Below are positions 1 through 7,755 of a stretch of 10,326 nt of DNA, one piece after another. The translations under genes were made by a program, and so were the position numbers. Below the pieces are notes generated by a model that saw nothing but the letters and a program-made list of their open reading frames with translations, was not told the DNA's origin and searched no databases. Every line of letters begins with the position of its first letter. The first letter of the stretch is position 1. Where the stretch lies: NCBI GenBank assembly GCA_045546735.1, contig JAZQDJ010000071.1, positions 1-10,326 on the forward strand. Reading direction: 5' to 3'. The stretch comes from SVFI01 sp045546735 (GTDB lineage: Bacteria > Bacillota > Clostridia > Lachnospirales > Lachnospiraceae).

Positions 1-1
1 A

Positions 2-1018
2 GAATGTGAGCTTACAACAGGAAAAGTTTGTATTGTGACAGATACGAATGTAGAGCCGTTGTATGCACAGCAAGTAAAGGCTGAACTTGAAAAAGTATGC
101 AGTTCCTGTGTGATCTATGCATTTCCGGCAGGAGAAAGCAGTAAAAATCTTGAGACAGTACAGAAATTGTATGAGTTTTTAATTGAAAACCGTATAGAAC
201 GCAAGGATATGCTTGTTGCACTCGGCGGAGGAGTTGTCGGCGATCTTACCGGATTTGCAGCAGCGACCTATCTTCGCGGAATTTCGTTTGTGCAGATTCC
301 GACAACATTGCTTTCGCAGGTAGACAGCAGTATCGGCGGTAAAACAGGCGTTGATTTTGCGCAGTATAAAAATATGGTTGGTGCTTTTTACATGCCGAAA
401 CTTGTATTTATGAATTTGAGTACTCTTTTGTCCCTTCCGGAAAGACAGTTTTATGCGGGAATGGGGGAAGTTTTGAAATCTGCACTCATTAAAGACGGAA
501 CATTTTACGGATGGATTATTAACAATCTTTATGAAGTGTACGAAAAAGAGCCGGAAATTCTTCGATTGATGGTATATAACTGTTGCAATATTAAACGTCA
601 GGTTGTGGAAAAAGATTGGGGAGAAACGGGCGAACGCGCACTTCTTAATTTCGGGCATACAATCGGTCATGCGATTGAGAAGGCAAAAGGTTTTGAACTT
701 CTTCACGGGGAATGTATTGCACTCGGAATGGTGGCAGCATCATTTATTGCGTATAAACGTGAACTTTTGTCTTTTGATGAGTACTATGAAATCCGTGATA
801 TGTTTGTACCATTCAATCTACCGATTACGATTGAAGATATTGATCCGCAGGAGATTCTTCGCCTGACAAAAAGTGATAAAAAGATGGAAGCCGGCAAAAT
901 TAAATTTGTTCTTTTGAAAAAAATCGGAAAAGCGTACATTGATACAACAGTTACAGATGAAGAAATTCTTATGGGTATCAATGAAATTTTTGTAAGTGAC
1001 GAGGAAAAATATGAATAA
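2..1018 (+). CDS. aroB: 3-dehydroquinate synthase, 5'-partial
   Basis: The enzyme converts DAHP to 3-dehydroquinate, the second step of the shikimate pathway, in the cytoplasm using NAD+ and a divalent metal. The reading frame is open from the first bases of the window (first full codon at 2). The segment before the GTG at 35 reads as the family's usual strand ahead of VTDTNV, so the true start lies upstream; 338 codons are visible against a usual length of about 355. Seen: the NAD-binding GGGVVGD (224-244), the IPTTLLSQVDSS and GGKTGVD stretch, and the three metal ligands, namely Glu in GMGEVLKSA (467), His in NFGHTIGHAIE (656) and His in LHGE (704). The C-terminal DKKMEAGKIKFVLL also fits the family. 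The last 8 nt overlap lspA, so the two are likely translationally coupled. No defect is seen in the visible part. Confidence 0.96.
   Translation, partial: ECELTTGKVCIVTDTNVEPLYAQQVKAELEKVCSSCVIYAFPAGESSKNLETVQKLYEFLIENRIERKDMLVALGGGVVGDLTGFAAATYLRGISFVQIPTTLLSQVDSSIGGKTGVDFAQYKNMVGAFYMPKLVFMNLSTLLSLPERQFYAGMGEVLKSALIKDGTFYGWIINNLYEVYEKEPEILRLMVYNCCNIKRQVVEKDWGETGERALLNFGHTIGHAIEKAKGFELLHGECIALGMVAASFIAYKRELLSFDEYYEIRDMFVPFNLPITIEDIDPQEILRLTKSDKKMEAGKIKFVLLKKIGKAYIDTTVTDEEILMGINEIFVSDEEKYE
1001..1004 (+). promoter_or_regulatory. lspA ribosome binding site inside aroB
   Basis: GAGG lies six bases before the ATG at 1011, inside the last codons of aroB. It favours that ATG over an in-frame GTG at 996, which has no comparable site. 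Confidence 0.6.
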
Positions 1019-1550
1019 AAAGAAAAAAATCATTCAGTTAATCATTGATTTGGTTGCTTTTATCATTTTAGCAGCAGTGGATCAGGTGACAAAGTATTTT
1101 GCGATTGAAAAATTAAAAGGAAAGCCGCCGTATGTATTAATCGACGGAGTGTTTGAATTATATTATTTGGAAAACAGGGGCGCTGCGTTTGGAATGTTGC
1201 AAAACGGTAAGGTGTTTTTTGTCTTTGCAGCAATTGTAATGATTACGGCTATTGTGTTTGTACTTGTAAAGGCACCGGTTTCAGCAAAATATTATCCGTG
1301 GCATGTGTTTCTTGTGCTGATAGCAGCCGGCGGAATCGGAAATATGATTGACAGACTGCGTTTGGATTATGTGGTAGATTTCTTCTATTTCAGAATTATA
1401 GATTTTCCGATATTTAATGTGGCTGATATTTATGTATGCGTAGGAACATTTTTGTTTTTTGCTATGATTCTGTTTTTCTGCAAGGAGGAAGATTTGAGTT
1501 TTATATCTCTCAGCCTTCAGAAAAAAGCAAGTTACCGCAAGCCAAAGTAA
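1011..1550 (+). CDS. lspA: Lipoprotein signal peptidase (signal peptidase II)
   Basis: This integral membrane aspartic protease removes the signal peptide from lipid-modified prolipoproteins. The protein is 179 residues, slightly longer than the usual 150-170. It has four hydrophobic segments at about residues 8-24, 66-88, 96-112 and 135-156. Family motifs are DQVTKYF (24-30), ENRGAAFGML (54-63), GGIGNMIDRL (107-116) and FNVADIYVCVG (135-145). The two catalytic aspartates are D114 and D139. A basic tail (about 158-179) follows the last membrane segment. The ATG at 1011 was chosen because GAGG sits six bases upstream and the lysine-rich N-terminus followed by a membrane helix is typical. The gene overlaps aroB by 8 nt and is followed after 10 nt by rluD; lspA-rluD adjacency is common in Firmicutes. 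Confidence 0.96.
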   Translation: MNKKKKIIQLIIDLVAFIILAAVDQVTKYFAIEKLKGKPPYVLIDGVFELYYLENRGAAFGMLQNGKVFFVFAAIVMITAIVFVLVKAPVSAKYYPWHVFLVLIAAGGIGNMIDRLRLDYVVDFFYFRIIDFPIFNVADIYVCVGTFLFFAMILFFCKEEDLSFISLSLQKKASYRKPK

Positions 1551-1560
1551 GCAGAGGCAT

Positions 1561-2478
1561 ATGAGTGTGAAAGAAGAAAAAATCGTATTAGATATAACAA
1601 GCGATATGGAAGAAGAACGTATTGACAAAGTGCTTGCACAGAGTATGGATACCGTATCGCGCTCCTTTTTACAAAAACTTCTTAAGGATGGGAAGGTGTT
1701 TGTAAATGGAAAAATTGTAAAAGCTAACTATAAAGTAAAAGAAAACGACCGTATCGAATTTGAAATACCGCCCGCGGCAGAACCGGAAATTGTAGCAGAA
1801 GATATTCCGCTTTCTGTTTTGTATGAGGATAATGACGTTCTTGTTGTTGACAAACCAAAAGGAATGGTAGTTCATCCCGCAGCAGGACATTACAGCGGAA
1901 CGCTTGTGAATGCGGTCATGTTTCACTGCAAAGACAATTTATCCGGAATTAATGGTGTGTTACGTCCGGGAATTGTGCATCGGATTGATATGGACACGAC
2001 AGGGTCTATTATTATATGTAAAAATGACCGCTCTCACAATGAAATTGCCCGGCAGTTAAAAGAACACAGTATAACCAGGCGTTATCGTGCCATTGTCTGC
2101 GGCGTTGTGAAAGAAGAGGACGGAACTGTTTCAGCACCGATCGGGCGTGATAAAAAAGACCGCAAAAAAATGGCAGTAACTTTGGACGGAAAAGAAGCTG
2201 TCACTCATTTTAAAGTGCTTCAGCGTTTCCGTGAACATACGTATATTGAGTGTGAACTTGAAACCGGGCGGACACATCAGATACGTGTGCATATGGCATC
2301 GAAAGGCTATCCGCTTCTCGGTGATGAAGTATACGGACGGGGAAAATCAAAATATAAGTGTCAGGGGCAATGTTTGCATGCCATGACACTCGGATTTGTT
2401 CATCCTGTAAGCGGAGAGTATATTGAGACAAATGCTCCGCTTCCGGACTATTTCACCCATCTCCTGGATGTGTTATAA
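1561..2478 (+). CDS. rluD: RluA/RluD-family pseudouridine synthase
   Basis: The enzyme isomerises uridine to pseudouridine in structured RNA, probably large-subunit rRNA; the exact sites cannot be told from sequence. The 305-residue protein has an N-terminal S4 RNA-binding domain (about residues 17-70, with RSFLQKLLKDGKVFVNG) and then the catalytic domain (about 82-300). Catalytic Asp is D143 in the HRIDMDTTG motif (140-148). Other family landmarks are DVLVVDKPKGMVVHP (92-106), ETGRTHQIRVH (234-244) and the GDEVYG stretch (254-259). It is closest in layout to the RluD-like gene next to lspA in bacilli (ylyB). AGAGG at 1553-1557 is only 3 nt from the ATG at 1561 but 9 nt from a GTG at 1567, so the start could be two codons later. 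Target assignment is inference from family and neighbourhood. Confidence 0.93.
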   Translation: MSVKEEKIVLDITSDMEEERIDKVLAQSMDTVSRSFLQKLLKDGKVFVNGKIVKANYKVKENDRIEFEIPPAAEPEIVAEDIPLSVLYEDNDVLVVDKPKGMVVHPAAGHYSGTLVNAVMFHCKDNLSGINGVLRPGIVHRIDMDTTGSIIICKNDRSHNEIARQLKEHSITRRYRAIVCGVVKEEDGTVSAPIGRDKKDRKKMAVTLDGKEAVTHFKVLQRFREHTYIECELETGRTHQIRVHMASKGYPLLGDEVYGRGKSKYKCQGQCLHAMTLGFVHPVSGEYIETNAPLPDYFTHLLDVL

Positions 2479-2487
2479 AGAACCTTG

Positions 2488-2492
2488 AAAGG
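2488..2492 (+). promoter_or_regulatory. metH ribosome binding site
   Basis: AAAGG is seven bases before the ATG at 2500. It argues against a TTG at 2485, which overlaps the site and would add five residues. Confidence 0.6.
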
Positions 2493-2499
2493 CAAAAAT

Positions 2500-4935
2500 A
2501 TGACAAAAAAAGAATTTCAGAATTTATGTAAAAATGAATATATTTATTTGGATGGGGCTACAGGATCTAATCTTCAGGAAAAAGGACTGTCTGCAGGAGA
2601 ATGTCCGGAAACTTGGATTTTAGAACATCCACAGGCGTTGATTGAACTTCAGAAAGCGTATGTGGAAGCAGGAACTAATATTTTATATGCTCCGACTTTT
2701 ACTGCGAATCGTATCAAACTGGCAGAGTATGGTATCGAAGAAAGACTTGATGAAATTAACGGGAAGTTAGTAGCTTTATCGAAAGAAGCCGCCGAAGGGA
2801 AAGCCTTAGTTGCCGGTGATCTTACGATGACAGGTCAGCAGCTTGCTCCGATTGGTACTTTGGATTTTGAAGAACTTGTTGAAATTTACAAAGAACAAAT
2901 CACTTCGCTTGTAAAGGCAGGCGTAGATTTGTTTGTAATCGAGACGATGATGAGTCTTCAAGAGGCAAGAGCCGCACTTATAGCAGCAAAAGAAATCTGT
3001 GATCTTCCTGTCATGGTGACACTTACTTTTGAATCTGACGGAAAAACACTTTTCGGAACAGATCCTGCGACAGCCATGGTTGTACTTCAGTCTTTGGGCG
3101 CTTGTGCAGTCGGCGTCAACTGTTCGACCGGTCCGCTGCAGATGGTTGAAGTTGTCCGTAAGATGAAAGAGGTCGCTCAGGTTCCGGTGATTGCAAAACC
3201 GAACGCAGGGCTTCCATCGCTTAATTTGGACGGAAAAACCATTTATGATATGAATCCGGAGCAGTTTGGCAAACAGATGACGCTTTTGGCTGAAGCAGGC
3301 GCTACTATTATGGGCGGTTGCTGCGGAACAACTCCGAAGCATATTGAGATGCTTGTAAAAGAGACAAAAGGTCTTTTTGATACATATAAAGAGATGGTTG
3401 GTGATAAGAGTAATCACAGACATTTGGCAAGTGAAAGACAAACACTCAGTTTTGGATTGGATGATAAGTTTATTTTAATCGGTGAGCGAATCAATCCGAC
3501 CGGAAAGAAGAAGTTTCAGGAATTAATCCGTAATGGGGATCATTCTATGGTAGAAGAATTTGTGGCGCAGCAGGAAGCGGCCGGTGCACAGGTTCTTGAT
3601 ATTAATATGGGGATGAGCGGGATTAACGAAAAAGAGACACTCCTTCAGGTAATGGAAGAAGTATCGCTTTTAACGTCTCTTCCGCTTTGTGTTGATTCTT
3701 CCTATGTGGATGTGCAGGAAAGTGCGCTGCGCAGATATCCGGGAAGGGCTTTGATTAATTCGATTTCTTATGAGACAGAGAAATTCGAAAAACTTTTACC
3801 GATTGCAAAGAAATACGGTGCTATGTTTATTCTTCTTCCGTTATCAGATGAAGGACTTCCTAAGTCACTTGAGGAGAAGAAAGAAATTATTCATAAAATT
3901 TTGGACCGGGCTTTGGAACTTGGAATGAAAAAAGAAGATATTATTGTGGACGGTCTTGTGACGACAGTCGGAGCAAACCCAAAGGCCGCGCTTGAGACGA
4001 TTGAAACAATCCGTTATTGTAAAAGTCTAGGTCTTGCAACAGTTTGCGGACTTTCCAATATTTCTTTTGGGCTTCCGGAAAGAGGAAATATCAACGCAGC
4101 ATTTCTTACCATGGCAATTGCAAACGGTCTGACGATGGCTATTGCAAATCCGAATCAGGATCTTTTGGTAAATTCTATGCTTGCAAGCGACCTTCTTCTG
4201 GCAAAAGAGGGGGCAGATCTTCGGTATATTGATACCATGAATGCAAGAAAAGAATCGGAAGAGGCCAAAGCGGTGACTTTACCGGGACAAAATCAACCGG
4301 AACTCACGCCTCAGGAAAAAGTATATCAGGCAGTGATGAAAGGAAATAAAAAACAGATTGTTTCCCTTACAAAAGATTGTCTTGAAAGCGGTGTGTCGGC
4401 AAAGTTACTTCTAGATGAAACTCTGCTGAAAGCAATTAATGATGTCGGCGATTTGTTTGACCAAGGCAAATATTTCCTGCCGCAGCTGATTGCAGGTGCA
4501 GAGGCAATGAAAATGGCAGTGGAATATATCGAACCGATGCTGCTTGAAAATAGTGATGCACAGCCGCGGGCGACTATTATACTTGCTACCGTGGAAGGTG
4601 ATATTCATGATATCGGGAAAAATCTTGTCGTCCTTATGCTGAAAAATTATGGATTTCGAGTCATTGATCTCGGCAAAGATGCTTCCAAAGAACTTATTGT
4701 GGAAACAGCTCTTGCCGAGAATGCGGAAATAATTGGGTTGTCCGCTTTGATGACTACGACTATGCAACAAATGAAAGTTGTGATAGACTATGCTAGACAA
4801 AAAAATGTTCCGGCTATGTTTATGGTCGGCGGAGCTGTGATTACACAGGAGTACGCAGATGAGATCGGTGCGGACGGTTATGCAAAGGATGCAGCAGAGG
4901 CAGTCAAAGTCTGTAGGAAGCTGCTTGAAAAATAA
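2500..4935 (+). CDS. metH: Cobalamin-dependent methionine synthase lacking the reactivation domain
   Basis: It transfers the methyl group of 5-methyltetrahydrofolate to homocysteine through a methylcobalamin cofactor, giving methionine. The 811-residue protein has three modules. The homocysteine/zinc barrel (about 12-285) carries zinc ligands C208 in GVNCST and C274/C275 in GGCCGTTP. The pterin-binding barrel (about 322-570) contains GERINPTG and VLDINMG. The cobalamin part has a helical cap (about 600-685) and a Rossmann-like domain (about 690-811), with the cobalt-ligand H703 in GDIHDIGKN, the SALMTTTM stretch (748-755) and GGAV (777-780) plus GADGYAKDA (790-798). It ends there, so the roughly 330-residue AdoMet-binding reactivation domain of E. 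coli MetH is absent. This short form is known from Thermotoga and clostridia, where a separate protein is thought to reactivate the enzyme; none is in this window. It lies 21 nt after rluD and 21 nt before ilvB. No S-box leader precedes it, consistent with operon transcription. Confidence 0.95.
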   Translation: MTKKEFQNLCKNEYIYLDGATGSNLQEKGLSAGECPETWILEHPQALIELQKAYVEAGTNILYAPTFTANRIKLAEYGIEERLDEINGKLVALSKEAAEGKALVAGDLTMTGQQLAPIGTLDFEELVEIYKEQITSLVKAGVDLFVIETMMSLQEARAALIAAKEICDLPVMVTLTFESDGKTLFGTDPATAMVVLQSLGACAVGVNCSTGPLQMVEVVRKMKEVAQVPVIAKPNAGLPSLNLDGKTIYDMNPEQFGKQMTLLAEAGATIMGGCCGTTPKHIEMLVKETKGLFDTYKEMVGDKSNHRHLASERQTLSFGLDDKFILIGERINPTGKKKFQELIRNGDHSMVEEFVAQQEAAGAQVLDINMGMSGINEKETLLQVMEEVSLLTSLPLCVDSSYVDVQESALRRYPGRALINSISYETEKFEKLLPIAKKYGAMFILLPLSDEGLPKSLEEKKEIIHKILDRALELGMKKEDIIVDGLVTTVGANPKAALETIETIRYCKSLGLATVCGLSNISFGLPERGNINAAFLTMAIANGLTMAIANPNQDLLVNSMLASDLLLAKEGADLRYIDTMNARKESEEAKAVTLPGQNQPELTPQEKVYQAVMKGNKKQIVSLTKDCLESGVSAKLLLDETLLKAINDVGDLFDQGKYFLPQLIAGAEAMKMAVEYIEPMLLENSDAQPRATIILATVEGDIHDIGKNLVVLMLKNYGFRVIDLGKDASKELIVETALAENAEIIGLSALMTTTMQQMKVVIDYARQKNVPAMFMVGGAVITQEYADEIGADGYAKDAAEAVKVCRKLLEK

Positions 4936-4956
4936 TTTAAAAGGACAGGTGGAAAA

Positions 4957-6570
4957 ATGTTAGGAGCAGATGCAATGGTAAAATGTCTGGAGATGGAAGG
5001 CGTTACTTCTGTATTCGGATATCCGGGTGTGGCAATTTGCCCGTTTTATAATAGTATTTTAGATTCAAAGATAGAAAGTGTACTTGTTCGTACGGAACAA
5101 AATGCAGCACATGCAGCGAGCGGATATTATCGTGTATCCGGGAAAATCGGTGTTTGTGCCGTGACAAGCGGTCCGGGAGCAACTAACCTTATTACAGGTA
5201 TCGCAACAGCGTTTGCGGATTCTATTCCGATGATTTGTATTACAGGACAAGTAGACAGTGAACTTCTCGGAAGTGATGTATTCCAGGAAGCGGATATCAC
5301 AGGTGCTGTAGAAAGTTTTGTAAAGTACAGCTATTTGGTGCGTGATGTAGATGATATTCCGCGCATCTTTAAAGAAGCGTTCCATATTGCGACAACAGGA
5401 CGTAAAGGACCGGTTCTTATTGATGTTCCGATTGATGTGCAGAATGCAACAATTAATAAATTTAAATATCCGGAAGAAGTAAAACTTCGTACATATAAAC
5501 CGACAGTGAAAGGCAATATGGCGCAGATAAAAAAAGTGGTAAAAGAGCTTGCTGAGGCAAAACGTCCGCTGATTTGTGCCGGCGGAGGAGTTCTTCTTGC
5601 AGATGCGCGCAAAGAATTACTTGATTTTTCGCATAAATTCAATATTCCGGTTGTTTCTACCATGATGGGTATCGGTGTTATGCCTACAGAAGACGAAATG
5701 TATTACGGAATGGTTGGAAATAACGGAAAACCGTATGCAAACCGTGCGATGAATGATTGTGATCTTTTGATTATGGTCGGAGCGCGTGTAGCAGACCGTG
5801 CCATCAGTCAGCCGGATCTTATCATTAACAATAAACTTTTGATTCATATTGATGTTGATCCGGCAGAAATCGGTAAAAACGTAGGACCTCATATTCCTCT
5901 TGTAGGCGATGCAAAATCTATTTTTGAAGATTTACTTGAGCAGGAGATAAAAGGTGATTACAGTGAGTGGAGAGCAACACTTGATGAGTATGCAAAGACT
6001 ATGGAGAAAAAACGTAATCCTTCTCCTGAGTTTGTTGATCCGGCTGCGTTTATCCAGATGCTCTCACGTAAACTCCCGGAAACGGCTGTATATGTGGCTG
6101 ACGTCGGACAGAATCAGATTTGGTCATGTGGATACCACATTGTAAAACAGGGTGATTTCCTTACTTCCGGAGGTATGGGAACGATGGGATATTCTATTCC
6201 GGCCGCGATGGGTGCAAAATACAGTATGCCGGAAAGAGAAGTAGTCGCAGTTTGCGGTGATGGTTCATTTCAGATGTCTATGATGGAACTTGCAACAATG
6301 CGTCAGCATGGAATCAAATCAAAGGTCATTGTTCTTCGTAACAATTTCCTCGGAATGGTCCGCCAGTACCAACATTTCACATACGAAGACAACTATTCTG
6401 TCGTTGATTTGACAGGAAGTCCGCAGCTTTCTTCGATTGCAGCAGCTTACGATATGCCATATTTCCTTGTAAAAAACAGCGGGGAAATGGAAGAAAAGAT
6501 TGATGCATTCTTAAAAGAAGATAAAGCATGTCTTATGGAATGTCTGATTGATCCGATGGATCTGGTATAA
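4957..6570 (+). CDS. ilvB: Acetolactate synthase large subunit, divergent and C-terminally short
   Basis: The predicted ThDP/FAD enzyme condenses two pyruvates to acetolactate, or pyruvate with 2-oxobutyrate, the first common step of valine, leucine and isoleucine synthesis. All three domains are recognisable: the N-terminal Pyr domain with catalytic E47 in RTEQNAAHAA and TSGPGATN (70-77), the central FAD-type domain (about 185-335) with IHIDVDPAEIGKN (296-308), and the C-terminal ThDP domain with GGMGTMGYSIPAA (405-417) and GDGSFQM (434-440) plus RNNFLGMVRQ (461-470). It differs from the usual biosynthetic form: GYPGV replaces GYPGG, VGNNGK replaces the usual MHGT region, VGARVADRAIS replaces ARFDDRVTG, and VGQNQ replaces VGQHQ. 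It ends at DPMDLV (537 residues), without the usual PMVPPG-type tail. The ATG at 4957 follows AGGTGG by 4 nt. Two IlvN genes follow. Biosynthetic acetolactate synthase is the best call; another ThDP enzyme using a related 2-oxoacid is possible. Confidence 0.88.
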   Translation: MLGADAMVKCLEMEGVTSVFGYPGVAICPFYNSILDSKIESVLVRTEQNAAHAASGYYRVSGKIGVCAVTSGPGATNLITGIATAFADSIPMICITGQVDSELLGSDVFQEADITGAVESFVKYSYLVRDVDDIPRIFKEAFHIATTGRKGPVLIDVPIDVQNATINKFKYPEEVKLRTYKPTVKGNMAQIKKVVKELAEAKRPLICAGGGVLLADARKELLDFSHKFNIPVVSTMMGIGVMPTEDEMYYGMVGNNGKPYANRAMNDCDLLIMVGARVADRAISQPDLIINNKLLIHIDVDPAEIGKNVGPHIPLVGDAKSIFEDLLEQEIKGDYSEWRATLDEYAKTMEKKRNPSPEFVDPAAFIQMLSRKLPETAVYVADVGQNQIWSCGYHIVKQGDFLTSGGMGTMGYSIPAAMGAKYSMPEREVVAVCGDGSFQMSMMELATMRQHGIKSKVIVLRNNFLGMVRQYQHFTYEDNYSVVDLTGSPQLSSIAAAYDMPYFLVKNSGEMEEKIDAFLKEDKACLMECLIDPMDLV

Positions 6571-6582
6571 GGAGGAAAAATA

Positions 6583-7068
6583 ATGAAAAAGATTTATTCT
6601 ATTTCTGTTGAGAACCGTTCCGGTGTACTTTGTAAAGTTGCCGGACTTTTCTCGAGAAGATGTTTTAATATTGATTCTTTGGCCGTTGGAGAGACCGATC
6701 ATCCGGATGTTTCCTGTATGACAATTGTCAGCAGCGGTAATCAGAGGACACTTGAACAGATTGAAAAACAGCTCAATAAGAAACTGGATATTATCAAGGT
6801 CCGTACATTTAAAGAAGACCAAAGTATTTCCAGAGAACTTATGCTTATGAAGGTGAAATACAATCGTACAAACCGCAAAGATATCATGGAAATCTGTGAT
6901 ATTTTAAAAGCTGAAATTGTAGATATGTCAAAGAGTTATATGATGATTCAGATTTGTGATACACCGGAACGCATTAAACTTTTAATTCAAATGATGAATT
7001 CCATCAGTATTGTAGAGTGTGCCAGAACCGGAACGCTTGCACTTATGAAGTGCTCTGAAAACGAATAA
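6583..7068 (+). CDS. ilvN: Acetolactate synthase small (regulatory) subunit, first copy
   Basis: This is the regulatory subunit of acetolactate synthase, which activates the large subunit and normally mediates valine feedback inhibition. The 161 residues form an N-terminal ACT domain (about 3-77) and the C-terminal small-subunit domain (about 80-155), the usual length and layout. N11, G14 and N29, positions linked to valine sensitivity in E. coli IlvH, are kept. C27 replaces the glycine usual in RRG(F/Y)N. The C-terminus departs from the common form: ARTG (147-150) is followed by a short tail without the usual LxRG. The ATG at 6583 follows GGAGG by 7 nt, and that site begins directly after the ilvB stop codon, implying coupled translation and a dedicated partnership with this IlvB. 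Function as a subunit is well supported; whether valine is the ligand is inference. Confidence 0.9.
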   Translation: MKKIYSISVENRSGVLCKVAGLFSRRCFNIDSLAVGETDHPDVSCMTIVSSGNQRTLEQIEKQLNKKLDIIKVRTFKEDQSISRELMLMKVKYNRTNRKDIMEICDILKAEIVDMSKSYMMIQICDTPERIKLLIQMMNSISIVECARTGTLALMKCSENE

Positions 7069-7082
7069 TACATGTTTGGGCG

Positions 7083-7097
7083 ATAACTGTAAGTTAT
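7083..7097. repeat. Short perfect inverted repeat upstream of the ilvN2 promoter
   Basis: ATAACT and AGTTAT flank a three-base GTA spacer. The centre is about 68 bases before the likely start of transcription of the promoter at 7123-7152, a position where activators often bind. No T-run follows, so it is not a terminator. An operator role is speculation from position alone. Confidence 0.3.
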
Positions 7098-7122
7098 GGC
7101 TTGCATGAACCAATATCATACG

Positions 7123-7152
7123 TTGACAAAGCACTCAGACTACTGATACAAT
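7123..7152 (+). promoter_or_regulatory. Promoter for ilvN2-ilvC (sigma-A type, extended -10)
   Basis: A perfect -35 TTGACA (7123-7128) and a -10 TACAAT (7147-7152) are separated by 18 bases, and TG one base ahead of the -10 makes it an extended -10. Transcription would start near 7159, about 30 bases before the ATG at 7189. It sits in the only sizeable gap of the gene run, so ilvN2 and ilvC can probably be made independently of the upstream genes. No T-box, leader peptide or attenuator was seen here. Confidence 0.7.
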
Positions 7153-7188
7153 GCTGATAAAGCAAAACAGAAAGGGTATGAAAACCAC

Positions 7189-7695
7189 ATGCAGAAAAAG
7201 GTATTTCAGATTTTAGCAGATAACACCTCGGGTGTTCTTAGCCGTATTTCGGGTCTTTTCAGTCGAAGAGGTTACAATATTGAGAGTATTACGGCAGGTA
7301 CGACAGCAGATCCTCGTTATTCACGAATTACAATTGTTGCCAGCGGCGATGATGCGATTCTTGATCAGATTGAAAAACAGGTGGCAAAACTTGTAGATGT
7401 CCGTGATATCAAGGAATTGAAACCGGAATGCAGCGTATATAGAGAACTTGCAATGGTTAAGGTAAAAGTCGATGAAATGCAACGTCAGGGTGTCATCGCG
7501 CTTGCCAATGTATATCGTGCCAATATCGTTGACGTTGCGGTTGATTCTCTTATGGTTGAGCTGACAGGAAAGCAGGAAAAAATTGATGCATTTCTTAAGT
7601 TGCTTGACGGATATGAGATTCTCGAGCTTGCAAGAACAGGTATTGCAGGTCTCGGACGAGGAACCGAAGGAGTTATTTACTTAGATAAAGAGTAA
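7189..7695 (+). CDS. ilvN: Acetolactate synthase small (regulatory) subunit, second copy
   Basis: This is a second regulatory subunit in tandem. The 168 residues comprise an ACT domain (about 4-78) and the C-terminal domain (about 82-157). It is nearer to the common bacterial IlvN/IlvH than the first copy: LFSRRGYNIES (24-34), QIEKQ (60-64) and ARTGIAGLGRG (148-158) are standard, and the valine-site residues N12, G15 and N30 are present. The tail after GRG is about ten residues longer than usual. The two copies share the same fold and many motif residues but differ widely elsewhere, so this is an old duplication or separate acquisition, not a recent copy. Its own promoter is about 40 nt upstream. 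The AGAAAGGG ribosome binding site ends 12 nt before the ATG, somewhat far. It may serve another IlvB elsewhere in the genome, which is inference. Confidence 0.92.
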   Translation: MQKKVFQILADNTSGVLSRISGLFSRRGYNIESITAGTTADPRYSRITIVASGDDAILDQIEKQVAKLVDVRDIKELKPECSVYRELAMVKVKVDEMQRQGVIALANVYRANIVDVAVDSLMVELTGKQEKIDAFLKLLDGYEILELARTGIAGLGRGTEGVIYLDKE

Positions 7696-7701
7696 GGTAA
7701 T

Positions 7702-7716
7702 GCTGCAAAGAGCAGC
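7702..7716 (+). other. Small hairpin between ilvN2 and ilvC
   Basis: GCTGC and GCAGC pair around a five-base AAAGA loop in the 60-nt gap. There is no T-run after it, so it is not an intrinsic terminator. It might affect mRNA processing or stability ahead of ilvC, but a five-base stem is weak evidence. Confidence 0.3.
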
Positions 7717-7755
7717 TATCTATAAAAGAAACAAACATTTTAGGAGGAAATAAAA

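Noticed and set aside
179..706. A 175-codon minus-strand open frame inside aroB
   Set aside because: It lies opposite conserved aroB codons, has no ribosome binding site or family motif, and looks like a shadow of the real gene.
996..1010. GTG start for lspA at 996
   Set aside because: The GAGG at 1001-1004 is correctly spaced for the ATG at 1011 and lies inside the extended version.
2485..2499. TTG start for metH at 2485
   Set aside because: The AAAGG at 2488-2492 serves the ATG at 2500, and the extra five residues match nothing in the family.
2806..3441. A 211-codon minus-strand open frame inside metH
   Set aside because: It is antisense to a well-conserved part of metH, is rich in Cys, His and Phe as expected of a mirror frame, has no recognisable motifs, and is explained fully by the codon bias of the real gene.
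7069..7188. T-box or attenuator leader controlling the ilv genes
   Set aside because: No conserved T-box sequence (AGGGTGGNACCGCG-like) and no terminator hairpin with a T-run are present.
7178..7216. A 12-codon frame (MKTTCRKRYFRF) overlapping the start of ilvN2, considered as a leader peptide
   Set aside because: Its start is only 1 nt from the AAAGGG site, it contains no run of Val, Leu or Ile codons, and no attenuator stem-loops accompany it.
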